Origin: Allodiplogaster sudhausi
Lineage: Eukaryota; Nematoda; Chromadorea; Rhabditida; Diplogasteridae
Assembly: GCA_945643635.1 (NCBI GenBank)
Contig: CALZFC010000252.1
Location: 3,885,001 to 3,949,000 of the forward strand
Reading direction: 5' to 3'
Length of the DNA stretch: 64,000 nucleotides
In this document: positions 1-12,205 of the stretch, one piece after another
Numbering within the stretch: the first letter of the stretch is position 1
Layout: every line of letters begins with the position of its first letter
Position numbers and translations under genes: made by a program
Notes under the pieces: model-generated
Database searches by the model: none
Told to the model about the DNA's origin: nothing
What the model saw: only the letters and a program-made list of their open reading frames with translations

Positions 1-12
1 TCTCTCTCTCTT

Positions 13-43
<31 letters not shown>

Positions 44-2108
44 GTCTCTGTCTCTCTATTTTGCGATATCCTTTTCTTTGATCTCTTACTTTATTTTCCC
101 TCCCAGATCCTCTCTCTCTCCTTGATCTGCCACGGTCTTTCCTTGTCTCGTCTGTGGCATCGCCTGGCGCCCTCCCCCCTTACACACAACGACGAGTGAC
201 ACACGCAGAGGAGTCGGATTGATTGATTATGCACATGCGACTAGGAAAGAAGGTGAGAGAAGAGAGAAAGAGAGAAAGAGAGAAATAGGGGAGAGGGAAG
301 GAGAGAGAAGGCATCTGAAGAGCAGAAGGGAGAGAACGTGAGAACAAGAGAGATAAGGAGGAAACAGACAAGGAAGAAAGAAAGAAGAGCTGAAATGGAA
401 GGCTGAATGAAATGCAGAGGAAACTCTGAAGAGCAAGTGCTGAGATTGATAGATTCAGTGAAGAGAAGATATATTCAGGTCGCGAAAATGAGCAAGTACA
501 GAGTCAGCACAAATTGTATACTGAAAGGGCAGTTGGGGAAGTTTGATAATGGCCAAGTCAATTTCTAATAAAATTTGACTATTCAAGAGGTCGATTGAGA
601 GTGCAGTTGGAGTTCATTTAACGATTTCAATAATATGTAAATTTTTATAACATTTTCTTGTGTAATTTAATGATCTCAACCTCTCTATTAGGGATTGTGG
701 TTACGGTGCACCTGGACAATTGCAACTTCTGATTGGCCGAATCGTCGTGTCGGGCAATAGATTCAGTGCCATTTTGTAGTTAGAAATTGTGGTAACTAAA
801 TTGTTAGCTAAATTTTTAACCCATTTCACAATCAATATCTGATGTACAAAGAATGGAAGTCGAATGAGAGAGGAGTGGGAGTGATACAAGAATTCCTGCT
901 TGAGAAACATGGATTGAAAGCCTATGGTTGGCGGAGTTCAGGAAAAATAAATGTCGAACGAGCATGTAATTTGGAGTCGAGTCTTTTTTTTAAAGTTAAA
1001 TACAATGAAAAGGCTATGAAAGGGATAAAATAGAGCGAGAAGAGAGAGAGAGAGAGAAGGGAGAGAAAGATGAAGAATGTAAGCGAGAGCATGAAAAAAG
1101 TGTGTATTAGTGAGCTAGAGAGGAAAATATGAAGAGAGGCCCATTGGAATCCAGGGGATTAGGCAATTGTGTGAGCAAGGGTGCATAAAAGACTTCTGGC
1201 TGTGCGCGGTTGACTCTTTCTACTTCTCCCTTCTCGTTCTCTCATTCTCATTCTCTCTTTCTCTCTCTTTCACTTTGTCTACCTCTCTCTCTATCTCTCT
1301 CCCCTTCTCTTTCTGTCTGTCTCTCCATCTTTCTCTTTCTCCTTCTTCTGCTTGCCTCTCAGATTTTCAAGCAGACAGGGGCCAACACTCAGAAGTGTAG
1401 AATGCCGAGAAAAGGAAGGAGGGAGATTGAAAAAGAGATCCAGACGATCAGACGGAGAGGCAGACTGAGAACAGCGCTAATGTTATTTGGGAGAATCGAG
1501 CTCTCTGGGTAACCAGTTACAGACAATTTTTCTACATTAACAATTTCCATAATAGCATGGATGCACATGTAAGCTTTAAATTTAAAGTTATTATTTCTTT
1601 AACACTACATACGATTATGCATAGATCACGATCTAGATTCAAATTAAATAATTAAAGTCAAAACTTAAGAATGTCATTTAAATAAGGAATAGCAGGACTG
1701 AACGCGTCGAGGCAGTGTCTTGCCAGAGAGAAGGCCACTCAGTTCAATGTGAAGATACGCAGGCCATTATAATGATGGAGGAGAGAGAGAGAGTGAGGGA
1801 GTATTAGAGAGTTATGGAAAGGAACAGAAAGAGAGAAGGGGAGAGAGAAAGAGTATTAGAGAGTTATGGAGAGGAAGAAAGAGAGAGAGAGAGAGAGAGC
1901 GAGATTCAGGGAGGAAGTACACGAAATTTGGCTGCATCTGGCTCTCCAACTCCACCCTCTCACATGCAAAAGTGGCTGTCCCGGTCAGAAGGGAGGTTTG
2001 AGAGCGAGAGATCGCAATAGATGGAAAGTGGCGTAGCGTACAACGATGAAGAGACCACACTGCATTATGCATACACACTGTCTCCAATTCACTCTCCAGT
2101 TCTCTCTC

Positions 2109-2152
<44 letters not shown>

Positions 2153-2494
2153 CTGTCTCTCGCTCTCTCCGTCAACCTAATTCCTAGTTCACACAATACA
2201 GAAAACAATCTTCCATGAAATCGTAAGCACAGCCTCCTTTGATGGTAACACCAACATAAAACAGTTTGAGACAGGAGAAGTGAAAAGTCGTTCGATAAAT
2301 CTTCTTGTGAAATTTTCAGAGAAAAAGTTTTTCGGCTTGCTGTAAAAAAAAGTTTTATTATTTTGAAGCGATTCTTGAAAAATATAAGCATAAGCTGAAA
2401 CCAGCCGCTTCTTCTATGATTTCATTTTCCCTTATTACATTCACACCGGATGGGAAGGCAGTGTGAGAAAAAAACAAGGATACCAGATAGTGAT

Positions 2495-2535
<41 letters not shown>

Positions 2536-3085
2536 TGAAAGACATAAAAGACAGAAGAGAGAGCGAGGAGATAGAGAAAGAGGAGATGACAGAATAATTG
2601 AGCTCTAACTTATCGTCAGACCAAATTACCAAAAAGGCTGCTGGTGATCAGTACAACGTGCCGTATACATACATATACCTGGAAGAGAAGGAAAGTCGAG
2701 GCAATACTGAATGCGCTCCCTCAAATATTTCGCAGAGCATATAATACGAGAGTGCATTGCACCTATATACAGTGAAAACAATTTGGCCAATCCATATTTT
2801 GCGGGCTGTGACTTTGTAACTAGAGGAAAAAAATGGTTCGACGTTCTGGAACTACATCTTACATATCTTTATTATTGGACGGCTCCATTAAGAGAGCGGA
2901 TGGTTGGAAGCGGAAAAGAAAGTGAGAGTGAATTTGTAAATGTGAAGATACAAACCCCTCTTCATAATGTGGCATAATCCGATTGAATGGTTCACATGGC
3001 GTACAGAAATATCCACTCCGCGATGTTACATGTCGGCTATTATTCGAGTGCTGCTAATACGAACTCTTTCCACCGCCAAAGAAGG

Positions 3086-3122
<37 letters not shown>

Positions 3123-3193
3123 CTCTTTCACTCGCTCTCTTTCACTCGCTCTCATACTCGCTCTCTCTCTTTCTCGTTCTCTCTCTCTCTCTA

Positions 3194-3242
<49 letters not shown>

Positions 3243-3740
3243 CTTTCATATCTCGCTCCACTGTGCTGCTAAATGTACTCTTTTACCTACAGCATGCGTT
3301 GGATGCGTGAGTACCATACTCTGAATCATCCGAGCTCATCTTTTTTCGTTTATCCTTTTGGCCAGTTTTCAATCATGCGGCCCCCGCTGTGGGCAAGATT
3401 AAACATTTGAATGCCTACTAATTATGGGGACATTCAAAATTATATGTATTTAATAATCTCAAAATTGTATCAACGTGTTTATTCTATTTATATCCTAACC
3501 ATTGGACGGGTGCATTGATTGCTGAGACGGTGTATGTTTATAATGTCCTTAGTCAATTTTACGAAAAGGCTGTTAATTAGGGTTTCGAGGTTTCAAGTCA
3601 AAATCGGTAGCACCAGAAATGAATTAGTTCTTTCGAAAAATTTACATAGGTGTTGCTGTTACTGTTCTGTTTAAATTCCCTTTGTTAACCTCTGTTTTGC
3701 TTGTGTTAGAGAATCTTTTAATATCAGTTAATATTTTTTG
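1..3740. repeat. Microsatellite-rich region without a supportable gene
   Basis: This stretch consists of AT-rich unique DNA interrupted by (CT)n/(GA)n tracts, notably at about 1-55, 1245-1350, 2117-2165, 2500-2532 and 3085-3240. Open frames are mostly Ser/Leu-rich or Arg/Glu-rich translations of these tracts. One 88-codon frame at 2711-2977 (+) is not explained by a microsatellite, but it shows no recognisable domain, signal peptide or splice context, so I do not call it a gene. The last 20 bp before 3741 form the acceptor of the eIF2A gene. Confidence 0.6.
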
Positions 3741-3751
3741 CAGTCACGAGA

Positions 3752-6700
3752 ATGGGCGAGAACATCATCTACGCTGGTGAGTAGTCTGTGCACTTTTTCT
3801 TTCAGCTTGAAATATTTTATTTGACAAGAGTAACAATAAGAACGGAATGATCCATCTCTGTTTAGTGCGCGGCAGCAACGGCTTCGGACTCAAGCGCGGT
3901 ATTAAGCCTGCGGAGACCATCTTCGAGGACAAGGAGTTCGTTTCATTTTATATGTCCATTTCATCATCATCCTTGTCATAGGCAATAGAAACGTGAAATA
4001 TATGTTCGAAGTGAATATCTAAGCCAGAATTTGATGTTTAGGAATCCGAAGGTTAATCCTTGCCGGACGTACGAGTTCAGTCACACTGGCCGATTCTTCG
4101 CGTACTGCGATTCCGTAAGGTGAGTGATTTTCAGCTGTTGAACAGTCGATGAAATTTTATGTTATTTGCCCTTCGTAATATTTTGTACTCTTCCAACTGC
4201 ATATATTTGCTACAATTGCTTTGCCGTTGAGAACGTGTGTCATTGAATCGGCAACCGGGCGGAAGGTTCTGGACGTAGATCTCAAGAGGACACAGGTGTG
4301 CTTATTGCTGTTGTGTTTACTTATTTTAATTCGACTATATTTACTTTGTTTGTTAGCGCTTTAACAATCCAAGTAGCATGAAGTGAGAACAATTTATAGG
4401 CAATGATGTTTTCGCCCCGTGACACGTTGTTCCTCACCTGGGAACCGTACACCGTGTATGGTGTCCAGAAGGTCTGAGAATTCGTTTCTTTAATACGACC
4501 ATTTCATGTGAAACTTTGTTCTGATTCCTCGGTATGATTATAAAGAGCATTTTCTTTGACGACAAACAGTTTGTTACTGTCTAGTGTGAGCATCTCTGTT
4601 GAAGGAAGGCGAAGAGAAGCAGAAACCAGCGCCTAATCTTCGCATCTGGAATATGAATGACGGCCAACACCTCACCACTTTGGTCGCGCAGAAACAGGTT
4701 GATTCCTGCGGATCGTATCGATTAGCTTGAAACTATTGGAAGTGTTGTCACTGAATATTATTTAGCTAATGAAATAATCTCTCTTATTAATCGTAGACAG
4801 CGTGGAAGCCGCAGTTCTCTGACGACGAGTCGGTGGCGGTTCGTCTGGTCGGCTCCGAGTTGCTTCTCCATCGCAACAATCTCTTTGGTCAGTTCAGCCG
4901 TGGACTGAAGTGGTGAATGGTCGTCTTAATCTTATGAAAGGGCGCTAAAGGGAGACACATCGGAATATGAGGCTTGTGTCTCAGTGTCATTTAAAGTGGA
5001 TATTTCCACCTTTCATATGATGAATTTGTTTATGCTAACCCTCCTTGTTTATCCTTGTTTTCCTTATCATCCTTTCTTCTGCTATGAGCCTTTGTATGCG
5101 AATACTTTGTTACCGTATGTCGTTAATAAGCGAAAATTTACCCTACGATGGTCAACTTGTCATTAGGTTGACGTGCAGTCTTTGTTTTATATTCAGACAA
5201 GTACGACGGGAAGTTGGTGATTCCGAAGATCGAAGGATTCGCACTGTCGCCTGGCGCCAATCTTCACGTCGCTTGTTACATGGGAGCTCATGGGGTGCGC
5301 ATCCTTTCGTATTGTTCATTTGCTGCAGAAGTGATGTCATTTGGTACATTAACTTGAAAATAGGAGCCACGATAGTTGCTAGTCAGTCTTATAGTTGAAG
5401 TATTCTTATGAGTTGCTTGTAAAAGAAGAGAATGATCGAAGATGCCTGATTCAGGGTCAGCCAGCCACAGTCAGAGTGCACCGACTTGATCCGAACTTCC
5501 CTCTCATCTGCAACAAGACTTTCTTCAAGTCCGACTCCGCCAAACTCCGCTGGAATGCAAAGGGTCTCATCTTCTTATTCTCTATTCTGGGCTATTATTT
5601 ATCCCACTAATATCTCTTTGAAGGAACGGCTCTTCTCATTCTTTCTGTTGTGGATGTCGATTCGACCAACAAGTCGTACTACGGGGAGCAGAGCATCCAT
5701 CTTGTCAACGTCATTACGGGTTAGAGAGGAAGAGAGAACGAGAGAGAGAAGGGGGGAGAAAGGAGGGAGAGAGAACGAGAGAGAGAGAGAGAGAGAAGCA
5801 TTGTGATCTTCAGGTGAGGGAAGCCAGGTGCCTCTGGGAAAGAACGGGCCGGTGTACTCTGCGAAGTGGAATCCGAATGGCCGCGAGTTCGCTGTGTGCT
5901 ATGGGTTCATGCCTGCAAAGGTCTGACTTTAGTCTGTATTCGAAATTAGCATATTGCTTGAGAATTTAGGATAGGAAACGTATTCCGAGAATGGCGGCTT
6001 AACAGTGATGGATGTGATAATGAAGTGAGTTACAACTAGTAGTCCTTGGCAGGTTACACTCTACAACCTTCGTGCTGAGCCCGTGTTCGATATGAAGGAG
6101 GGCCCTCGGAATGATATCTTCTACAACGCTTTCGGTCAGCTTTCAATTCATCCTTTTTTATCCCCACGGTTTCGCTTAAAAACAAAAGAAGACCGTCTTT
6201 GTTTTCGCTTTTCTTCAACAGTTCTCGTTCCGACTCTAAAATTGTAGGTAACATTCTTCTGGTGTGCGGATTCGGCAACTTGGCAACGGGCAAAATGGAA
6301 TTCTGGGATGTCGAGAAGAAGACCATCATCGTCGAGGTTCACAATCTTACATTTCCTTACCATTTATGTTCAAGGGGGCGTCTCTGTTATAAAAGTAAGT
6401 GTAGGCCAGTAAAATATTAAAATAGCTATGTTATTTTGTTTAAGAGCTTAGAATGCATTTAGGCTGCAATGAAAATATATGATTACCAAGCATAGCCTTA
6501 CGAAGCACTACGTATTCATACTGAAGGTTGTTTCTTGTGCAGATCGCAGTGCCGAACACAACATACTTTGAGTGGGCTCCCGATGGTCAACACTTCGTCA
6601 CTGGTTTGTTCTTTCTCACTTTATTCTACTCTCCAACTCTCTCTCTCCCTTTATTTCTCTCTCTCTCGCTCTCTCTCTCTCTCAACCTGCTCCCATCATC

Positions 6701-7135
6701 TACTATTTCCCCCCTCCACTTCAGCGACCACGACCCCCCGTCTCCGCATCGACAATGTGTACCGTCTCTGGCACTACAGCGGCCGTCTCCTGGCTGAGGT
6801 GCCATACGATTCTCCAAATGAAGAGCTCTGGCAGGTCAGCAGTCATGGCTTACTTGTTACTAAGCGTCTCTATGCATTCAAACGACTAGATTGCAATAGT
6901 TTCTGGCGTTGCAGCCAGCTGGAATGTCGGACAGTGCCATGTTGTTTTTATGTTATCCCTTCAGGTTCTCTTCCGACCCATCAAGGCTGGCATCTACAAT
7001 CCGTTCAACATTGTCGAGTTGACTAAGGAGCAGAAGGCTGAGGCTGGACTCCTAGTCAAGGTTGTCGCAGATTTTTGTGCTTTGACCTCGTTCTCTCAGA
7101 CTCGTTTGTTGCTCTCTCTGTCTTGTTTTCTCTCG

Positions 7136-7174
<39 letters not shown>

Positions 7175-10100
7175 GTCGTTATATTTCGCCCTTCATCCCT
7201 CCGAATCTATCGCTCCTTAACTCCCTGCAGGCGAAAGGAGATACGTCGTCGAATGGAGTGCCAGTGGGTGCGGTCAAGAAGACCACTGCATACATTCCAC
7301 CCCATCTCCGTGGTGGTTAGTGAGACGGACAGGAAAGTAGAAATAGAGAACGAATGATAGAGAATATTCGGGAATAGCCGAAGAAGTATTATTATGCTTT
7401 ATAGCTCATTAACTTAAGAGAGCCTCTCTGTAAGGATCAAGCTGCCCTCAATGGGGACCTGCCCCGGCGCAAAGATTTCAGATTCAGTTATCCAAAATTT
7501 AATTAGGGGTACCCATACGTACTGTGAGGAAAATTAGTAGATCAATTTTGTTATAAAATTTTTTTCCTTGTCTAGGCATGAACAAGTAAGGAAAAAGTCT
7601 AATTCGCCATAACTTTCTTTAATAGCAATATTTTTCAATTTTCTTTTTTTATTGGCATCCCCATCGAATTCTAAACCAGAGACCTTTAAATGTCTTTCGA
7701 AAAATATTTCATTTTCATATCGAAAAATTATTTTAAATATTTCAATTTGACCGTTGAATACCTTATACTCAAAACGTTTTGGGTACTATATCTCAAATTG
7801 TAGAGCATTAAAAACTGTATAACATATCTTCTTTTCGTTTAGCCTGGATGTCCCCTAAGCTGTTAAAAATGGGCTCAAATAGGGGCACCTCGGAGATGAA
7901 CGATTCAAGGAATGCGTGAAGAAATGGTTAAATTCTTGTTTAAACATACAGTGAACCTCTTCATTCGATTCAGCGCTTGTTTCTTGTCATAATAGCTATA
8001 TATCATAATTCATAAAACTATAAAACTATCGTTTTCCACGAACAAAACTCATTTTTCGATTTTTCTAACATGGACAGAAAATGACCTAAAACTATTCGAA
8101 TCGCTATATTTTCGACAAATTCAAAGACTACAGAATATGAATAGCACTATTCTGTACGCGACAAAATTCTCTACAGCATACATCCTTTACATCTGGATAG
8201 GACGTCCCTACCAATGTCTATATCGATTTTCCCACGGCTGTCGGGTCAACACTGACAGATCCGCATTTTACAACTTTTCGTGCAATCTTAATGTTTCTTG
8301 CTCATCCAATATACCATTCTGCTCCACAAAGCATCCTGAAGTCAGAAGGGATGTTTATTTTGCATATTTCCCGTGGTAAAAGCCCGCAAAAGGGTTTGCA
8401 TGCGCGCGGAATTGAACCTGCGACATATGACATACGACGTGCACAACCAATACGCCCAAATTACATTTTAAAATTCATTTCTCGAGACTCCTTTAACCAA
8501 TTTTAAAGGTTGAACTATCAATCGATAGCTATCCTTTCGCTCTATCGAAATAAAAATATCCGCCAAAGTTTTAAATGATGGTAAGGCAGAATAAGACGCC
8601 AAAATATTCGAACACAAAAAAGTATATCAAACAATTTATTCATGAAGAAGTGATGTGTGAGAAAGTTGTTAGTCTTCGCGAAAGCTATCTAATAGTAGTT
8701 TATGAAATGTGGTGATGGGTTGCATATGCGAGAAATAGCGGCTGCGGAACTGGCCTCCCAAAAAATTAAACTTGCAAAGCCCCTCAGGGCACTCTTCCGG
8801 TACCCAATGGGAAGATAAATAGTGGCTGACATGGTATGTCCTCAATATTGATAATAGTACAGGAAAAGTGCCCTGAGGGGCTTTGCAAGTTTAATTTTTT
8901 GGGAGGCCAGTTCCGCAGCCGCTATTTCTCGCATATGCAACCCATCACCACATTTCATAAACTACTATTAGATAGCTAGACGAACAACTTTCTCATACAT
9001 CACTTCTTCATTAATAAATTGTTTGATATACTTTTTTGTGTTCGAATATTTTGGCGTCTTATTCTGCCTTACCATCATTTAACACTTTTTGGCGGATATT
9101 TTTATTTCGATAGAGCGAAAGAATAGCTATCGATTGCTAGTTCAACCTTTAAAATTGGTTAAAGGAGTCTCGAGAAATGAATTTTAAAATGTAATTTGGG
9201 CGTATTGGTTGTGCACGTCGTATGTCATAGGTCGCAGGTTCAATTCCGCGCGCATGCAAACCCTTTTGCGGGCTTTTTCCACGGGAAATATGCAAAATAA
9301 ACATCCGTTCTGACTTCAGGATGCTTTGTGGAGCAGAATGGTATATTGGATGAGCAAGAAACATTAAGATTGCACGAAAAGTTGTAAAATGCGGATCTGT
9401 CAGTGTTGACCCGACAGCCGTGGGAAAATCGATATAGACATTGGTAGAGACGTCCTATCCAGATATAAAGGATGTATGCTGTAGAGAATTTTGTCGCGTA
9501 CAGAATAGTGCTATTCATATTCTGTAGTCTTTGAATTTGTCGAAAATATAGCGATTCGAATAGTTTTAGGTCATTTTCTGTACATGTTAGAAAAATCGAA
9601 AAATGAGTTTTGTTCGTGGAAAACGATAGTTTTATGAATTATGATATATAGCTATTATGACAAGAAACAAGCGCTGAATCGAATGAAGAGGTTCACTGTA
9701 TGTTTAAACAAGAATTTAACCATTTCTTCACGCATTTCTTGAATCGTTCATCTCCGAGGTGCCCCTATTGGAGCCCATTTTTAACAGCTTAGGGGACATC
9801 CAGGCTAAACGAAAAGAAGATATGTTACACAGTTTTTAATGCTCTACAATTTGAGATATAGTACCCAAAACGTTTTGAGTATAAGGTATTCAACGGTCAA
9901 ATTGAAATATTTAAAATAATTTTTCGATATGAAAATGAAATATTTTTCGAAAGACAGTTAAAGGTATCTTGTTTAGAATTCGATGGGGATGCCAATAAAA
10001 AAAAGAAAATTGAAAAATATTGATTTTGAAGCGAGATACATCAAATCACAAAATATCCATACATTTAACTGTTCACGCAAGAATATTTTTGGAAAAAAAA

Positions 10101-10872
10101 GTTGTATCATTTAATCTTGTTACTGGGGCCCAGTGCCATGTCCGACAACGTTTTCGCTGTCGACACATTTAACTGTTCACGCAAGAATATTTTTGGAAAA
10201 AAAAGTTGTATCATTTAATCTTGTTACTGGGGCCCAGTGCCATGTCCGACAACGTTTTCGCTGTCGAAATCGAACATCTGGATCTGGGGCAGGCCCTACT
10301 GGAGGCATACAGAGAGGCTCTCTTAAGTTCTTCGTTCTTTGAAGGCGCTGCGGCAGGCGCGGGGCAAGCAGCTCCGAAGCCGCAGCTGAGCGAGAAGGAG
10401 AAGAAGATCAAGAGTCTCGAGAAGAAGGTATTCAAAGACAATTCTTATTTGATCAAGTGGAACATTAAGTAGCATGTGATAAACCAGAAAGTTCTACTTA
10501 CTTGACAACATTTCTTCTGCATGTAGAATAAAAGAACAACTGCTTAAACGAAAAGTGAGGCAGTAATTTCTCACGAAAACGCTGGCAATAAGTGAAAAAA
10601 GACGAAATGTTAGTTATGTGCAATGCATTTTTTTTTTGCTTAAAAAACTTATATAATAGTTTTATAAGGAACTGATTATTGTGATTTAGAACTGGTTATT
10701 TTCATCTCTGCACTTTAATTCGTCTGAAATAGCCTTTTCTTCCAGATTGCTGACATCGAGAAGCTGAAAGTCCGCGTGGCCGCGGGGGAGACATTGGAGT
10801 TGAACCAGATGGAGAAGATGAAGAAGCTGGATGAATTGGTCAATGAGTTGGAGGCAGTGAAGCTCAGCTAGG
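3752..10872 (+). CDS. eif2a: Eukaryotic translation initiation factor 2A (eIF2A), 19 exons
   Basis: eIF2A is a cytosolic WD-repeat factor that binds the 40S subunit and can deliver initiator tRNA without GTP, mostly under stress or at non-AUG starts. Nineteen exons join in phase into about 590 residues, matching the usual 580-600. Family hallmarks seen include SYYGEQ in exon 10, YGFMPAK in exon 11, GFGNLATGKMEFWDV in exon 13, a YFEWAPDGQHFVTA-type stretch across exons 14-15, and AYIPPHL in exon 17. The last two exons give the Lys-rich C-terminal coiled coil (KKIKSLEKK, then a segment ending near VNELEAVKLS), as in animal eIF2A. The start ATG follows a strong TTTTTTGCAG acceptor that could take a spliced leader. 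The apparent stop TAG after HLRGG is split by the donor TTA|GTGAGA at 7319/7320, and phase then fits exon 18 from 10238. Introns are mostly 40-200 bp except the 2.9 kb intron before exon 18, which contains a foldback element. Two introns carry (CT)n tracts. Confidence 0.95.
7626..10022. mobile_element. Foldback (long inverted repeat) element in the eIF2A intron
   Basis: Two arms of about 1.16 kb (7626-8793 and 8867-10022) are near-perfect reverse complements around a 73 bp spacer. Differences between the arms are scattered single bases and small indels, so the duplication is recent or has been homogenised. No transposase frame is present; the longest open frames (about 70-90 codons, one per arm) mirror each other and are probably noncoding. 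The arms share ordered blocks with the Helitron-like units at 21-28 kb: an AAGTGCCCTGA block, GAACAACTTTCTCATAC, AGCTATCGAT, and a tRNA-like GCAGGTTCAATTCC block. The element therefore looks like an inverted dimer of part of such a unit. It lies wholly inside intron 17 of eIF2A. Confidence 0.85.
9202..9255 (+). other. tRNA-like segment with B-box in right arm of foldback
   Basis: TTGGTTGTGCAC resembles a tRNA D-arm/A-box, and GCAGGTTCAATTCC about 30 bp further on resembles a T-arm/B-box. A mirror copy lies in the left arm near 8400-8450. The homologous block in the Helitron-like units carries GGTTCGAATCC, a canonical B-box. The anticodon stem and acceptor stem do not pair convincingly, so this is a tRNA-derived relic or a pol III promoter module rather than a functional tRNA gene. 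Confidence 0.4.
10061..10267 (+). repeat. 104-bp tandem duplication covering a splice acceptor and exon start
   Basis: Positions 10061-10163 and 10165-10267 are essentially identical (period 104 bp). Each copy contains the end of the intron, the GGGGCCCAG acceptor and the first nine or so codons of eIF2A exon 18. The 3' copy runs into the full exon. The 5' copy would read into intronic sequence and reach a stop within about 30 codons. The duplication therefore offers two identical acceptors, of which only the second is productive. Confidence 0.9.
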
Positions 10873-11520
10873 GATTGGGCACTCTTCCCTGTTTCTCCCT
10901 TCCCTCCCTCTCCCTCTCTTTCCATCTCTTTCTCTCTCACCCTCTAAATGTCGCCATTTCCATCAATCAACTATTTTCGTTATATTTGTTGTTTTCTGAA
11001 ACCATTTGCTATGTTTGCATATCTCTTGTAGTTGTTTTTCTCGAGTGGAATCCCCTGAGTTGTCCGGTTTCGGGCTGGTTATCGGTTATTTTAATGTCGT
11101 CCTTTTCTCCCACCCCATGGAAAGAAGCGTCGTCGATATCTGTATAACGCTGTCCATTTGAGATCCTTTCTTGCGTGGGGACATTAAGTTGTTGTTATAA
11201 GAAGGATGATGTGCTTGTTACTTTTGACTGAGTGCTCTCAACTGTGTGATCTAACTGTACCCGCTTGCACGAGTTTGGTTGAACCGAAAGAAAGAGAAGA
11301 TGATTGTTAGATTTAAAGGCCAATAAAGGAACAGAGAAGGAATGAACATTTTGGACAGTTTCTGATTGTTATAAGGGTATTGTGCGTAATTTTCGGTTTA
11401 CGCATTTGTATGCATGGATTACAGCCAGTGAGCCAGTTTATCATTCATAAATAGAGATGAAATCGTTCGGTAAGAGCAGCAACAGTAGTAATTTATGAGC
11501 ATTCACATAAAATGCTTCCT
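10873..11520 (+). other. 3' untranslated region of eIF2A and intergenic DNA
   Basis: After the eIF2A stop the sequence is pyrimidine-rich and then AT-rich. An AATAAA at 11322-11327 is the likely polyadenylation signal, giving a 3' UTR of about 470 bp. I see no other gene here. Confidence 0.6.
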
Positions 11521-11628
11521 ACTTGCCGATAATAACACTGGGCACATGGAGTCTATGCTTCTGAATGAAGATGACGAGATGAAAGAGACCCGAGGAGAAG
11601 TGACTGAGTAGATGAGCAGAGAAGAGAG

Positions 11629-11838
11629 TTATCCACTGCTGCTGCTGGAGCTGCTCGAACTGCTGTGACGGCCCCATCCACCGTGGCGATGGCGGTGGCG
11701 GCCTCCGTAGTAGCCGCCTTGGCCGCCATAGTAGCCTCCTGTGCCCCACTGGTTCCCGCCGCCCCATTGGTTGCCCCACTGGGCCGTGGTAGAAGTAGCG
11801 AGGAATAGGAGGAAGATCAGGGCGAAGATGCTCCTCAT
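11629..11838 (-). CDS. Secreted Gln/Trp/Gly/His-rich NLP-like peptide
   Basis: A 69-residue single-exon protein. Residues 1-19 are a signal peptide (MRSIFALIFLLFLATSTTA). Mature repeats follow: QWGNQWGGGNQWG, then two GGYYGG blocks, an HRHRH cluster, GGWG, and a C-terminal run of ten serines and a glycine. The QWG start and YGG/GGW repeats resemble the C. elegans nlp-29/nlp-31 family of epidermal, infection-induced peptides; antimicrobial activity is inferred only from that resemblance. The start is the first ATG downstream of a TATAAAG box at 11906-11912. It is a divergent relative of the five peptide genes described below (13876, 18343, 29487, 31075 and 32203). Confidence 0.8.
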   Translation of the reverse strand: MRSIFALIFLLFLATSTTAQWGNQWGGGNQWGTGGYYGGQGGYYGGRHRHRHGGWGRHSSSSSSSSSSG

Positions 11839-11905
11839 TCTAGACACAGCAGATGACAGGGGGTGCAATGGAATGGAGAGTGCTGACGAACTGGTTAGAA
11901 CACGG

Positions 11906-11912
11906 CTTTATA
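11906..11912 (-). promoter_or_regulatory. TATA box of the QWG-type peptide gene
   Basis: TATAAAG reads on the minus strand 68 bp upstream of the ATG at 11838. This spacing suits a short leader and matches the TATA placement of the other peptide genes. Confidence 0.6.
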
Positions 11913-11919
11913 AGGAGGA

Positions 11920-12112
11920 CAAGGCAGCTTGCTGTGTATGGCGAACAGTCCGAATAGCGAAACTGAAGAAAACGCGTGACTTAAGATTCTTTGAGCAATC
12001 AACACAAACGTCTTCAATTCTATCATATCTCTATATCTGTCTCAGTGATCTTATTCCATCTCATTTTCTTTTCTCAATATCACTCTTTCTCGCCCTTTCC
12101 ATGACTTCTCTT

Positions 12113-12162
<50 letters not shown>

Positions 12163-12164
12163 AT

Positions 12165-12205
<41 letters not shown>

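Noticed and set aside
1210..1400. Overlapping open frames of about 80-100 codons rich in Ser, Leu and Phe
   Set aside because: They are translations of (CT)n microsatellites; the same holds for similar frames near 3085, 12100, 19950, 58600, 59150 and 63600.
8137..9518. Pairs of mirror-image frames of 70-92 codons in the foldback element
   Set aside because: They are the same sequence read from the two arms of the inverted repeat and have no recognisable domain.
10206..10472. Separate small gene starting at MSDNVFAVE
   Set aside because: The frame continues from eIF2A exon 17 by splicing and its end matches the eIF2A C-terminal coiled coil.
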